64,000 nt of DNA from Amycolatopsis sp. NBC_01488. GTDB lineage: Bacteria > Actinomycetota > Actinomycetes > Mycobacteriales > Pseudonocardiaceae. How positions within the stretch are numbered: position 1 is the stretch's first letter; every line of letters starts with the position of its first letter. Below the pieces are notes generated by a model, which was not told the origin of the DNA, searched no databases, and worked only from the letters and a program-made list of their open reading frames with translations. A program made the position numbers and the translations under genes. This document shows, in pieces, positions 7,538 to 14,968 of the stretch. Location: contig NZ_CP109434.1 in assembly GCF_036227105.1 (NCBI RefSeq), positions 7,598,501 to 7,662,500 of the forward strand, in the 5' to 3' direction.

Positions 7538-8274
7538 CCGACGAGATCGTCGCCGGGACCGTCACCATCACCGGCCACGGCGGTGACGAGCTCGAGGCCT
7601 ACCTGGCCAAGCCCACCGACACGACCCCGCGCGGCGGCGTCGTGGTGATCCACCACCTGCCCGGCTACGACGCGGCGACGAAGGAGATGGTGCGCCGCTT
7701 CGCCGTCGAGGGCTACAACGCGCTCTGCCCCAACCTGTACACCCGCGAAGCGCCGGGCGCGGACCCGGACGACGCGGCCGCCACGGTCCGCGCGGCCGGC
7801 GGCGTCCCGGACGACCGGCTGGTCGGCGACGTCTCCGGCGCCGCGGACTACCTCCGCGCCCTGGAGAACGCGAACGGTCGCGTGGGCGTCATCGGACACT
7901 GCTCCGGCGGGCGCCACGCGTTCCTCGCCGGCTGTTCCCTGGACCTCGACGCGGCGGTCGACTGCTACGGCGCGTTCGTCGTCAACGACCCGCCCGAGTC
8001 CATGAAGATGATGAAGCCGCTGCTCGGCATGGCTTCGCAGCTGTCGTGCCCGCTGCTGGGCATCTTCGGTGCCGACGACCAGTTCCCGAGCCCCGACGAG
8101 GTCGCGGTGCTGGCGGCCGAGCTGGAGAAGCTGGGCAAGGAGCACGAGTTCCACACGTACGCGGGCGCCGGCCACGCGTTCTTCGCCGTCGACCGCCCGA
8201 GCTACCGGCCGGAAGCCGCGAAGGACGGCTGGGAACGCATTCTCGACTTCTACTCCCGCACCCTCACCGCCTGA
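7534..8274 (+). CDS. Dienelactone hydrolase family protein
   Basis: The 246-residue protein has the dienelactone-hydrolase triad in order. The nucleophile is Cys in VIGHCSGGRHAF (the GxCxG elbow), Asp is in GIFGADDQF and His is in YAGAGHAFF. An early VVVIHHLPGYDAATKEMVRRFA matches the family N-terminus. It may open a lactone or ester substrate. Being in an operon with a MarR regulator and an exporter, it may detoxify the compound that the regulator senses. It is coupled to the MFS gene by an ATGA overlap. Confidence 0.88.
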   Translation: MTDEIVAGTVTITGHGGDELEAYLAKPTDTTPRGGVVVIHHLPGYDAATKEMVRRFAVEGYNALCPNLYTREAPGADPDDAAATVRAAGGVPDDRLVGDVSGAADYLRALENANGRVGVIGHCSGGRHAFLAGCSLDLDAAVDCYGAFVVNDPPESMKMMKPLLGMASQLSCPLLGIFGADDQFPSPDEVAVLAAELEKLGKEHEFHTYAGAGHAFFAVDRPSYRPEAAKDGWERILDFYSRTLTA

Positions 8275-8285
8275 GAGGACTCGCC

Positions 8286-8558
8286 ATGTGCACCTACCTG
8301 ACGGAGAAGTTCGCCCTCGAAGGCAGCGGCAAGGGCGCCCGCGGCTGGTTCCGCCTGAACGAGGGAACCGTGTATGTGGACCACCCGGTCCACGCGCCGT
8401 ACGCGCACACCGTGAACATCGACTTCCGCAACCCGGGCCTGGGCGCTTCGGCGCGCGTCGCCCTGGAACTCACCGAGGAGGACGCGCTGGCGCTGGCGGA
8501 CGCGATCCACGCCGCCGTCAAGTCCGCCCCCGAAGGGCTGGCTTCGCGGGACCAGTGA
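8286..8558 (+). CDS. Small conserved protein, DUF6295-like
   Basis: This 90-residue soluble protein begins MCTYLTEKFALEGSGKGARGWFRLNEGTVYVDHP and contains HTVNIDFRNPG and LTEEDALALADAIHAAV. Such short proteins are found beside dienelactone hydrolase genes in actinobacteria and are annotated DUF6295, as far as I recall. No catalytic motif is evident. It follows the hydrolase by 11 bp with AGAGGA upstream, so it is the last gene of the MarR operon. The function is unknown. Confidence 0.75.
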   Translation: MCTYLTEKFALEGSGKGARGWFRLNEGTVYVDHPVHAPYAHTVNIDFRNPGLGASARVALELTEEDALALADAIHAAVKSAPEGLASRDQ

Positions 8559-8561
8559 CGG

Positions 8562-9977
8562 TCAGGGCGTGTAGAGGGCGCCCAGGAATTCCAGCAGCAA
8601 CCGCTCCCGCAACGGCGCCGGAGCCGTTGCGAGGAGCGCGTTGATCGGGGCCATCCGGTCCGGGAGGCCGGAAGCGCCGCCGAGACCTGCCGCCGCGAGA
8701 AGACCGGCGAACTGCTCCGACGTCAACGTCGCCGGGTCGAGGGCGGCCACGAACTCGGCCACGGCGGCGTCGATCACCACGGGACCCGCCGCGCGGGCCG
8801 CGTCCAAGGACGCCGCCAGGTCGGTCAGGAACTCCTTCTCGCTGCCGTGGTTGGCCGCCGTCACGGTCAGGTGCAGGTTCACCGGCGACGACAGGTGCGC
8901 GAACTGCGGCTGGACGTACCAGCCGCGGGCCTTCATCTCGTCGGCCACCGTGAAGAGGTCGAAGCCGTCGTCGCCGGTGAACGCGATCAGCGTCGACACC
9001 GGGTCGCCGAGGATCCGCAGGCCGGGCAGCTCCGAAATGCCCGCGCGGATCCGCGAAACAGCCTCCCGGGTGGCGGCGGCCAGCGAGAGGTAACCCTCCT
9101 CGCCGAGGTGCCGCACCACCGCCCACGCTGCCGCCAGCGGGCCGCCCGAGCGCGTGCTCTGGATCGTCGTGTTCAGCATCGTGTAGCCGGGCCAGGCCGC
9201 GCTCGCGAAGTAGTGCGACCGCCGCAGCTCCGCCGACGCGTGCAGCAGCACCGACGTGCCCTTCGGGCAGTACGCGTACTTGTGCAGGTCCACCGAAATG
9301 CTCGTGACGCCGGGGACGCGGAAGTCGAACGCCGGGACGTCCGCGCCCAGGCGGGCGAAGTACGGCAGCACCCAGCCGCCGATGCACGCGTCGACGTGCA
9401 TCCGGACCCCGCGCTCGAGCGCCGAAGCCGCAATCGAAGCGATCGGGTCCAGCACGCCGTGCGCGTACGACGGCGCGCTCGCCACCACCAGCACCGTCGA
9501 GTCGTCGATCGCCGCGGCCATCGCCGCCGGGTCGGCGCGGAACGTCACCGGGTCGACCGGGACGTCGATCCGGCGCAGCCCGAACAGGTGCGCCGCCTTG
9601 TGGAACGCCGCGTGCGCGGTGGTCGGGAGCACCACCGAAGGCACGGCGATCTCCGGGTGCGCGTCCCGCGCGGCAAGCACCGCGAGCAGGCACGACTCGG
9701 TACCGCCCGACGTCACCGACCCGACCACGCCCGGCACGGCACCCAGCAACCGGGACGCCGCGAGAACGAGGTCGTTCTCCATCCGCAGCAGGCTCGGGAA
9801 CGCCGTCGGGTCGAGGCCGTTGGCCGACGACGCCAGCGCGTGCGCGGCGGCGCCGAGGGTGTCCACTTCGGACAGACCGCTGTCGTAGACGTAGGCGAGC
9901 GTGCGGCCGCCGTGCGTCGGCAGGTCGCCCGCGCGCAGCTCCCGCAGGGCCGCGAGGACCTCCTCAGGCGAGTTCAT
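8562..9977 (-). CDS. PLP-dependent decarboxylase/lyase (group II, sphingosine-phosphate-lyase-like)
   Basis: This 471-residue fold-type I PLP enzyme has VTSGGTESCLLAVLAARD as the phosphate-binding region, HVDACIGGWVLP with the Asp that holds the pyridine nitrogen, and SISVDLHKYAYCPKG with the Schiff-base Lys in HK. The HVDA...HKY arrangement is that of group II decarboxylases and sphingosine-1-phosphate lyases. The extra C-terminal segment after about residue 400 is unusual. Its start overlaps the upstream transporter gene by 14 bp, so it probably acts on what that transporter imports. The substrate is not identifiable. Confidence 0.85.
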   Translation of the reverse strand: MNSPEEVLAALRELRAGDLPTHGGRTLAYVYDSGLSEVDTLGAAAHALASSANGLDPTAFPSLLRMENDLVLAASRLLGAVPGVVGSVTSGGTESCLLAVLAARDAHPEIAVPSVVLPTTAHAAFHKAAHLFGLRRIDVPVDPVTFRADPAAMAAAIDDSTVLVVASAPSYAHGVLDPIASIAASALERGVRMHVDACIGGWVLPYFARLGADVPAFDFRVPGVTSISVDLHKYAYCPKGTSVLLHASAELRRSHYFASAAWPGYTMLNTTIQSTRSGGPLAAAWAVVRHLGEEGYLSLAAATREAVSRIRAGISELPGLRILGDPVSTLIAFTGDDGFDLFTVADEMKARGWYVQPQFAHLSSPVNLHLTVTAANHGSEKEFLTDLAASLDAARAAGPVVIDAAVAEFVAALDPATLTSEQFAGLLAAAGLGGASGLPDRMAPINALLATAPAPLRERLLLEFLGALYTP

Positions 9978-11277
9978 GGCGCGGTTCCAGCACCTTCCGC
10001 CGCAGCAGCGGCAGCGCCAGCGCGATCAGCACGCCGGGGACGATCGACGCCCCGATCAGGATCGCCACGATCGCGCTGTGCGGCTGGGCGGCCGTGGCGT
10101 CCGTGCTGGAGACGTACCCGCCGAAGGCGAGGATGAGCGCCCAGAGGCCGCCGCCGAAGGCCAGCCCGAGCGTCTCCCCCGCGGTCCACACGCCGGCCGC
10201 GATCCCGGCGCGGGTCTCGCCGGTGCGCTCCTCTTCGCCGGTGATCAGGTCGGGCAGGATGGCCAGCGGGAACACCGAAATCCCGGCGTAGCCGACCCCG
10301 CACAGCGCGACGAAGACGAACGACAGCACCAGCGGGACCGACTGGGCGAAGACCAGGCCCAGCAGCCCGATCGCGAACGCCGCGGTCGCCAGGCGGAAGC
10401 CGTTGAGCTTGCCGACGCGGTCGCCCAGCCGCGGCCACAGCGGCATCGTGATCAGCGCCGGGCCGACGAAGATGACGAACAGGATCGTGCCGTAGCCCTC
10501 GCTGCCGAGGATCCGCTGGGCGAAGAACGGGATCGCGGCGAGCACCGTGCCGATGCCCAGCGCCTGGATGAAGTAGGTGCCGAGCAGCCAGCGGAACGGC
10601 CGCCAGCCGGCCAGCGTCCGCGTCAGCTCCTTCAGGCTCACGGTGTTCGGCCGCAGCGAACCCACCGGCGCGTCCTTGAGCCCGAAGTACACGAGCAGTG
10701 TCGCGGCCAGCACGATCAGCCCGATCACCACGGCCATCACCCGGTAGCCGGCGACCCCGCCGATGCCGGTGCTGATCGCCGGCGCGCCGCCGCCGCAGAT
10801 CAGGATGGTCACGGCCAGCACGCCGATCCGGACGCTGGTGAGCTTCGTCCGCTCGGTCGCCGAGTCGGTCAGCTCGGCGGGCAGCGCGTTGAACGGCACC
10901 TGGAACAGCGCGTACGCCGTGGCGCAGGCGGCGAACATCAGCGCGACGTACAGCGCGTCCGGCAGCGGGCTCCCGAAGCCGGGGTGGGCGAACATCGCCG
11001 CGAACAGGATCGCGACGCCGATGCCGCCGATGAGCAGGAAGCGGCGGCGGCTGCCGGTCTTGAGCAGGTCGGCGTCCGACAGCCGGCCGGCGACCGGGTT
11101 GAACAGCACGTCCCAGGCCTTGGGCACGAACACGATCGCGGCCGCCCACCCGGCGGGCACGGCCATCGTGTCGGTCAGGTACTTGACCAGGACCAGGCCG
11201 GGAACCGTCCCGAAGGACCCGGTGACGAACGAGCCGAGCGAATAGCGGAACCTCGTCCGGCCGGACAGCGTCGCCAT
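9964..11277 (-). CDS. MFS transporter, GPH (glycoside-pentoside-hexuronide) family
   Basis: The 437-residue membrane protein shows the GPH/MFS_2 signature: RYSLGSFVTGSFGTVPGLVLVKYLTDTM, then VPKAWDVLFNPVAGRLSDADLLKTGSRRRFLLIGGIG (the family D...PxxGxxSD loop). About 12 hydrophobic segments follow. GPH carriers move sugars, lipids such as lysophospholipids, or other solutes with a cation. The ATG at 11277 has GGAGGAGG 3 bases away. It overlaps the PLP enzyme gene downstream and follows the luciferase-like gene by 117 bp. Confidence 0.87.
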   Translation of the reverse strand: MATLSGRTRFRYSLGSFVTGSFGTVPGLVLVKYLTDTMAVPAGWAAAIVFVPKAWDVLFNPVAGRLSDADLLKTGSRRRFLLIGGIGVAILFAAMFAHPGFGSPLPDALYVALMFAACATAYALFQVPFNALPAELTDSATERTKLTSVRIGVLAVTILICGGGAPAISTGIGGVAGYRVMAVVIGLIVLAATLLVYFGLKDAPVGSLRPNTVSLKELTRTLAGWRPFRWLLGTYFIQALGIGTVLAAIPFFAQRILGSEGYGTILFVIFVGPALITMPLWPRLGDRVGKLNGFRLATAAFAIGLLGLVFAQSVPLVLSFVFVALCGVGYAGISVFPLAILPDLITGEEERTGETRAGIAAGVWTAGETLGLAFGGGLWALILAFGGYVSSTDATAAQPHSAIVAILIGASIVPGVLIALALPLLRRKVLEPRHELA

Positions 11278-11394
11278 GGTCCTCCTCCGATGCGTACCGG
11301 GTGCAGGCCATGAGTATTCGATCTCGGCGGGCACCCGGTAGTGGTCGAAGGGAATCGTGCCATCGTCGTGACCAAGGCCACGGATCGACCCGCG

Positions 11395-12420
11395 CTAGCC
11401 GAGCGCGCGGGCGATCTTCTCCAGCGTCGCGGCGTCCCCGCGCAGCAGCAGCTGGGTCACCACCGTCTCCTCCCAGGCCTGCAGCTCGGCGCGGATCTTC
11501 GCCGCCGGGCCGATCAGCGACGTGTCCTCCACCAGCGACGTCGGGATCGCCGCGGTCGCCTCGTCCTTGCGGCCCGCGAGGTACAGCTCCTGGACCTTGT
11601 CCGCGACGTCCTCGTAGCCGAGCCGGGCGAAGACGTCGTGGTGGAAGTTCACGCTCTTCGCGCCCATCCCGCCGATGTACAACGCCAGCGACGGCTTGAT
11701 CCACGAAGCCGCCTCCTCGACGTCGTCGTGCACGATCACCGGGATCGAGCACGGCACCTCGAACGTGTCGAAGGTGTGCCGGGCGCCTTCGCGGGCGAAC
11801 CCTTCCGCCAGCGCCGCCCTGTAGAAGTCGTTGCTCTTGGGCGAAAAGAACAGCGGCAGCCAGCCGTCGCCGATCTCGGCGGCGAGGGCGACGTTCTTCG
11901 GGCCCTCCGCGGCGAGGTGGATCGGGATCTCCGTGCGCAGCGGGTGCACCGTTGGCTTGAGCGGCTTGCCGAGCCCGGTGCCGCCCTTGAGCGGCAGCTG
12001 GAAGTGCTGGCCGTCCAGGGTCACCGGGGCCTCGCGAGCGATCACCTGGCGGACGATGTCCACGTACTCCCGCGTCCGCGCGAGGGGCTTCGGGTACGGC
12101 TGGCCGTACCAGCCCTCGACGACCTGCGGGCCGGACGCGCCGAGCCCGAGCACCATCCGGCCGCCGGAGAGGTGATCGAGCGTCAGCGCGCTCATCGCCG
12201 TGGCCGTCGGGGTGCGCGCGGCCATCTGGACGATGTTCGTGCCGAGCCGGATCCGGCTGGTCGACGCGCCGTACCAGGCCAGCGGCGTGAACGCGTCCGA
12301 GCCGTACGCCTCCGCCGTCCACACCGAGTCGAAGCCGAGCTCCTCGGCCTTGAGCACCGCTTCGAGTGCGCCCGGGGTCGGGCCGCTGCCCCAGTACCCG
12401 ACGTGGAATCCCAGCTTCAC
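11395..12420 (-). CDS. Luciferase-like (LLM) flavin/F420-dependent oxidoreductase
   Basis: This 341-residue TIM-barrel enzyme starts MKLGFHVGYWGSGPTPGALEAVLKAEELGFDSVWTAEAYGSDAFTPLAWYG and contains RIRLGTNIVQMAARTPTATAMSALTLDHLSGGRMVLGLGASGPQVVEGWYGQPY, the core of LLM-class F420-dependent oxidoreductases. These use reduced F420 or FMN to reduce or oxygenate small molecules or lipids. It follows the MpaB-like oxygenase gene by 9 bp, so they form one operon under the TetR dyad at 13385-13430. The substrate is unknown. Confidence 0.88.
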   Translation of the reverse strand: MKLGFHVGYWGSGPTPGALEAVLKAEELGFDSVWTAEAYGSDAFTPLAWYGASTSRIRLGTNIVQMAARTPTATAMSALTLDHLSGGRMVLGLGASGPQVVEGWYGQPYPKPLARTREYVDIVRQVIAREAPVTLDGQHFQLPLKGGTGLGKPLKPTVHPLRTEIPIHLAAEGPKNVALAAEIGDGWLPLFFSPKSNDFYRAALAEGFAREGARHTFDTFEVPCSIPVIVHDDVEEAASWIKPSLALYIGGMGAKSVNFHHDVFARLGYEDVADKVQELYLAGRKDEATAAIPTSLVEDTSLIGPAAKIRAELQAWEETVVTQLLLRGDAATLEKIARALG

Positions 12421-12429
12421 GAATGCCTC

Positions 12430-13356
12430 CTAGACGTTCGGCGCGTAGTGCTCGGGCTTGCCCCGCTCGGACAGCGGCGGCAGGTTCCTGCGTGGAGTCT
12501 CGACCACGGGCGCGTCCGCGGCCACCGCGCCGCGCACCCGGCGCCAGCCGGCCCGGGCGCGGGGGTGGTAGCGGCGGTCGTGCGGGACGAGCCGGAACAC
12601 GGCGTTGATCAGCTTCCCCGCCCGCCGGTGCCGCCGCGCGTCGCGGTCGGTCCAGCGGAAGCGCAGCAGGTCGCGGATCTCGCGGTCGTACAGGCCGACG
12701 GTCAGCCAGACGAAGTTCTTGGCGATCAGCGCGCTCACCGGGCGCCACAGGAAGCCGGGCAGCCAGGGCAGGAACGGGGGTTTCGCGATCCCGCCGAGGT
12801 CGAGGACGTCCCGGGTGGCCTTGTTGTCCTCCAGGACCTCGGCGCACATGTGCTTCCAGTAGCGCTGGAAGTCCTCCCAGCTCTCCGGGACCGGGCGCAT
12901 CGTCATGTCGTACATCCGCCACCACGTGACGTGCTCGTCGAACAGCCGCCGCTTCTCCGCCTCGCCGATGCCGCCCATGAAGTGGTCGGCGATGAGGATC
13001 GTGCTGACGAAGAACGTCGAGTGCGCCCAGTAGTAGGTGTCCGGGTCGAGCGCGTGGTAGCGGCGGCCCTGCGCGTCGACGCCCTTGATGCGGTCGTGGT
13101 ACCCGCGGACTTCCCAGGCGGTCCGGTGCGCGCGGGGGCCGTCGTAGACCACGCCGCCGATCGGGTAGAGCGAACGGAACAGCCGCTGCCAGCGTTCCTC
13201 GAAGAACCGCGAGTGCTGCTCGACGCCGGCGCCGAGGCCCGGGTGCATGTTCTGCATCGAGCCGGCCCACAACGCGATGAGCAGGCCCCGCCAGTCGCCG
13301 AAGTACTTCCACGTCAGCGAGTCGGGGCCCAGTGGCTCCGGCGTTTCCCGTGGCAT
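12430..13356 (-). CDS. MpaB/rubber-oxygenase-like protein (DUF2236)
   Basis: The 308-residue protein carries the oxygenase-mpaB domain: LTWKYFGDWRGLLIALWAGSMQNMHPGLGAGV at the N-terminus, then YHALDPDTYYWAHSTFFVSTILIADHF and HVTWWRMYD. The Arg and His residues in these stretches are those thought to hold heme in latex-clearing protein and MpaB. ATG 13356 is preferred because GAGGAG lies 8 bases upstream; GTG 13365 would leave no spacing. It is first in an operon with the LLM enzyme and is divergent from a TetR gene. Oxidative cleavage of a lipid or polyketide chain is plausible but unproven. Confidence 0.82.
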   Translation of the reverse strand: MPRETPEPLGPDSLTWKYFGDWRGLLIALWAGSMQNMHPGLGAGVEQHSRFFEERWQRLFRSLYPIGGVVYDGPRAHRTAWEVRGYHDRIKGVDAQGRRYHALDPDTYYWAHSTFFVSTILIADHFMGGIGEAEKRRLFDEHVTWWRMYDMTMRPVPESWEDFQRYWKHMCAEVLEDNKATRDVLDLGGIAKPPFLPWLPGFLWRPVSALIAKNFVWLTVGLYDREIRDLLRFRWTDRDARRHRRAGKLINAVFRLVPHDRRYHPRARAGWRRVRGAVAADAPVVETPRRNLPPLSERGKPEHYAPNV

Positions 13357-13384
13357 CGTCGGCACTCCTCGTCGAGTCGAAAAC

Positions 13385-13430
13385 TGACTACGGTTGTTGT
13401 CAGGCTAGGATCTGACAACACATGTAGTCA
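13385..13430. promoter_or_regulatory. Nested dyad operator, TetR type
   Basis: Two perfect inverted repeats share one centre (13407.5). The inner arms are TGTTGTCAG (13395-13403) and CTGACAACA (13412-13420). The outer arms are TGACTAC (13385-13391) and GTAGTCA (13424-13430). The site lies between the MpaB-like gene and the divergent TetR gene and ends 14 bp before the TetR start. It probably binds that TetR, perhaps as two dimers, and controls both directions. Confidence 0.7.
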
Positions 13431-13444
13431 ACCGAGGAGCCACC

Positions 13445-14035
13445 ATGCCGGGCCGCACGTGGGCGGGCACGACCCTGGACGACCGCAAGGCGCAGCGGCG
13501 CGAACAGCTCGTCGCCGCCGGTCTCGACCTGCTGGGCACCGAGGGGTCGGGCGGGACGAGCGTGCGCGCGGTGTGCCGGCACGCGAAGCTCACCGAGCGG
13601 TACTTCTACGAGAGCTTCACCGACCGCGAGGAGCTGGTCGCGGCCGTCTACGAGCACGTCGGCGAGCAGGCCCGCCAGGCGCTGGTCGACGCGGTGCGCG
13701 ACGCGCCGAACCCGACGCTGCGGGCCGAGCACGCGGTGCGCGCGTTCGTCGAGCTGATCGTCGACGACCCCCGCAAGGGCCGCATCCTGCTGCTCGCGCC
13801 GCTGACCGACCCGGCGCTGACCCGCCGGGGCCTGCACCTGCTGCCGGTGTTCGCCGCGCTCGTCGGCGAGCAGCTGTCCCACGGCGACGAGACCGAACGG
13901 CGGCTGGTCGCCGTCGGGCTGGTGGGCGCGCTGAGCAACGTCTTCATCGCCTACCTCGACGGCTCGCTGAAGGTCTCGCGCGACCGGCTCGTCGCCCACT
14001 GCGTGAAACTGGTGCTCGGCGCCGACGACCACTGA
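13445..14035 (+). CDS. TetR-family transcriptional regulator
   Basis: This 196-residue protein has an N-terminal TetR helix-turn-helix domain (RREQLVAAGLDLLGTEGSGGTSVRAVCRHAKLTERYFYESFTDREELVAAVYEHV) and a helical ligand domain. It is divergent from the MpaB-like/LLM/GPH/PLP block, and the nested dyad between them is its likely operator. By family habit it represses both itself and the divergent operon and releases them when the inducer binds. The inducer cannot be read from the sequence, but a lipid-like molecule would fit the oxygenase. Confidence 0.9.
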   Translation: MPGRTWAGTTLDDRKAQRREQLVAAGLDLLGTEGSGGTSVRAVCRHAKLTERYFYESFTDREELVAAVYEHVGEQARQALVDAVRDAPNPTLRAEHAVRAFVELIVDDPRKGRILLLAPLTDPALTRRGLHLLPVFAALVGEQLSHGDETERRLVAVGLVGALSNVFIAYLDGSLKVSRDRLVAHCVKLVLGADDH

Positions 14036-14087
14036 CCTCACCTCCGACCTCGTGACACTCGCGCGGCGGATCGGGCACACTCAACCC

Positions 14088-14873
14088 ATGCGTACCGCTG
14101 GGCGGAACGACGGCGCGAGCGGCGACGGTCTCGTCGCGGCCCGGCTCGCCGCGCTCCTGGAAGCCTTCCGGCCGGGTGACGAGGCCCTCGGCGTCTCCGA
14201 GCTGGCCCGCCGGACCGGGCTGGCCAAGACGACCGTGCACCGGCTCGTCGGGCACCTCACCGGAACCGGCCTGCTCGAACGCGACGACGGCTCGGTGCGG
14301 CTCGGGCTGCGCCTGTTCGAAATCGGCCAACTGGCCTCCCCGCGCCGTGGGCTGGTCGAAGCGGCCCGGCCGTATCTCGCCGACCTCCGCGAAGCGACGC
14401 GCAACACCGTCCACCTCGCGATCCTCGAAGGCACCGAAGTCGTCTACCTCGACGTGCTGCGCGGCCCGGACGCGCCGACGCTGCCGTCGCGCATCGGCGG
14501 CCGGTTCCCCGCGCACGCCACCGGCGTCGGGAAGGCAATCCTCGCGTTTTCGCCGGAATCCGTGGTGAATCAGGTGATCGACGCCGGATTGCCCAGGATG
14601 AGCCCCAAGACGATCACCGCTCCCGGACTGCTGCGCCGCCAGCTGACCCGGGTCCGCGAGGACGGGATCGCGTTGGAGCGCGAAGAATCCGGCGTCGGCG
14701 TCGTCTGCGCGGCCAGCCCGCTGCTCGACGCGCGCGGCGTCGCGGTCGCGGCGGTCTCGATCTCCGGCTGGGCCAACCGGATGCGGACCGAACGGGTCGC
14801 GCCCGCCGTCCGCACGGTCGCACTCGCGTTGACCCGGACACTCTCCGGATCCACTCGGGACAGTCGGAAATAA
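14088..14873 (+). CDS. IclR-family transcriptional regulator
   Basis: The 261-residue protein has an N-terminal winged helix (LAALLEAFRPGDEALGVSELARRTGLAKTTVHRLVGHLTGTGLLERD) and the C-terminal IclR effector domain (NTVHLAILEGTEVVYLDVLRG, then AHATGVGKAILAF and GIALEREESGVGVVCAASPLLD). It follows the TetR gene by 52 bp in the same direction, without an overlap. No catabolic operon is immediately next to it, so the target is not clear; IclR proteins often act on aromatic or short-chain acid pathways. The ATG at 14088 has no strong ribosome site; a nearly leaderless transcript is possible. Confidence 0.9.
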   Translation: MRTAGRNDGASGDGLVAARLAALLEAFRPGDEALGVSELARRTGLAKTTVHRLVGHLTGTGLLERDDGSVRLGLRLFEIGQLASPRRGLVEAARPYLADLREATRNTVHLAILEGTEVVYLDVLRGPDAPTLPSRIGGRFPAHATGVGKAILAFSPESVVNQVIDAGLPRMSPKTITAPGLLRRQLTRVREDGIALEREESGVGVVCAASPLLDARGVAVAAVSISGWANRMRTERVAPAVRTVALALTRTLSGSTRDSRK

Positions 14874-14933
14874 TCTTGCGGGACAAGGCTTTTCCGTGCT
14901 CTAGGCCGTCCGGCTGACGTAACCCTCCCGAGC

Positions 14934-14968
14934 TGGACGGGTGATCGGGAGCGGCTACGATCCGTCCA
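14934..14968 (+). promoter_or_regulatory. Leaderless promoter with flanking dyad
   Basis: TGGACG (14934-14939) and TACGAT (14956-14961), 16 bp apart, make a plausible -35/-10 pair. The ATG of the membrane glycosyltransferase-like gene lies 7 bp after the -10, so its mRNA would be leaderless. TGGACGG (14934-14940) and CCGTCCA (14962-14968) are perfect inverted arms around the -10, which suggests a repressor site. Confidence 0.5.

Noticed and set aside
9974..13312. 1112-codon open frame on the minus strand spanning several genes
   Set aside because: It is an Arg/Pro/Gly-rich shadow frame that crosses the real starts and stops of the LLM, MpaB-like and GPH genes, which have clear family motifs.
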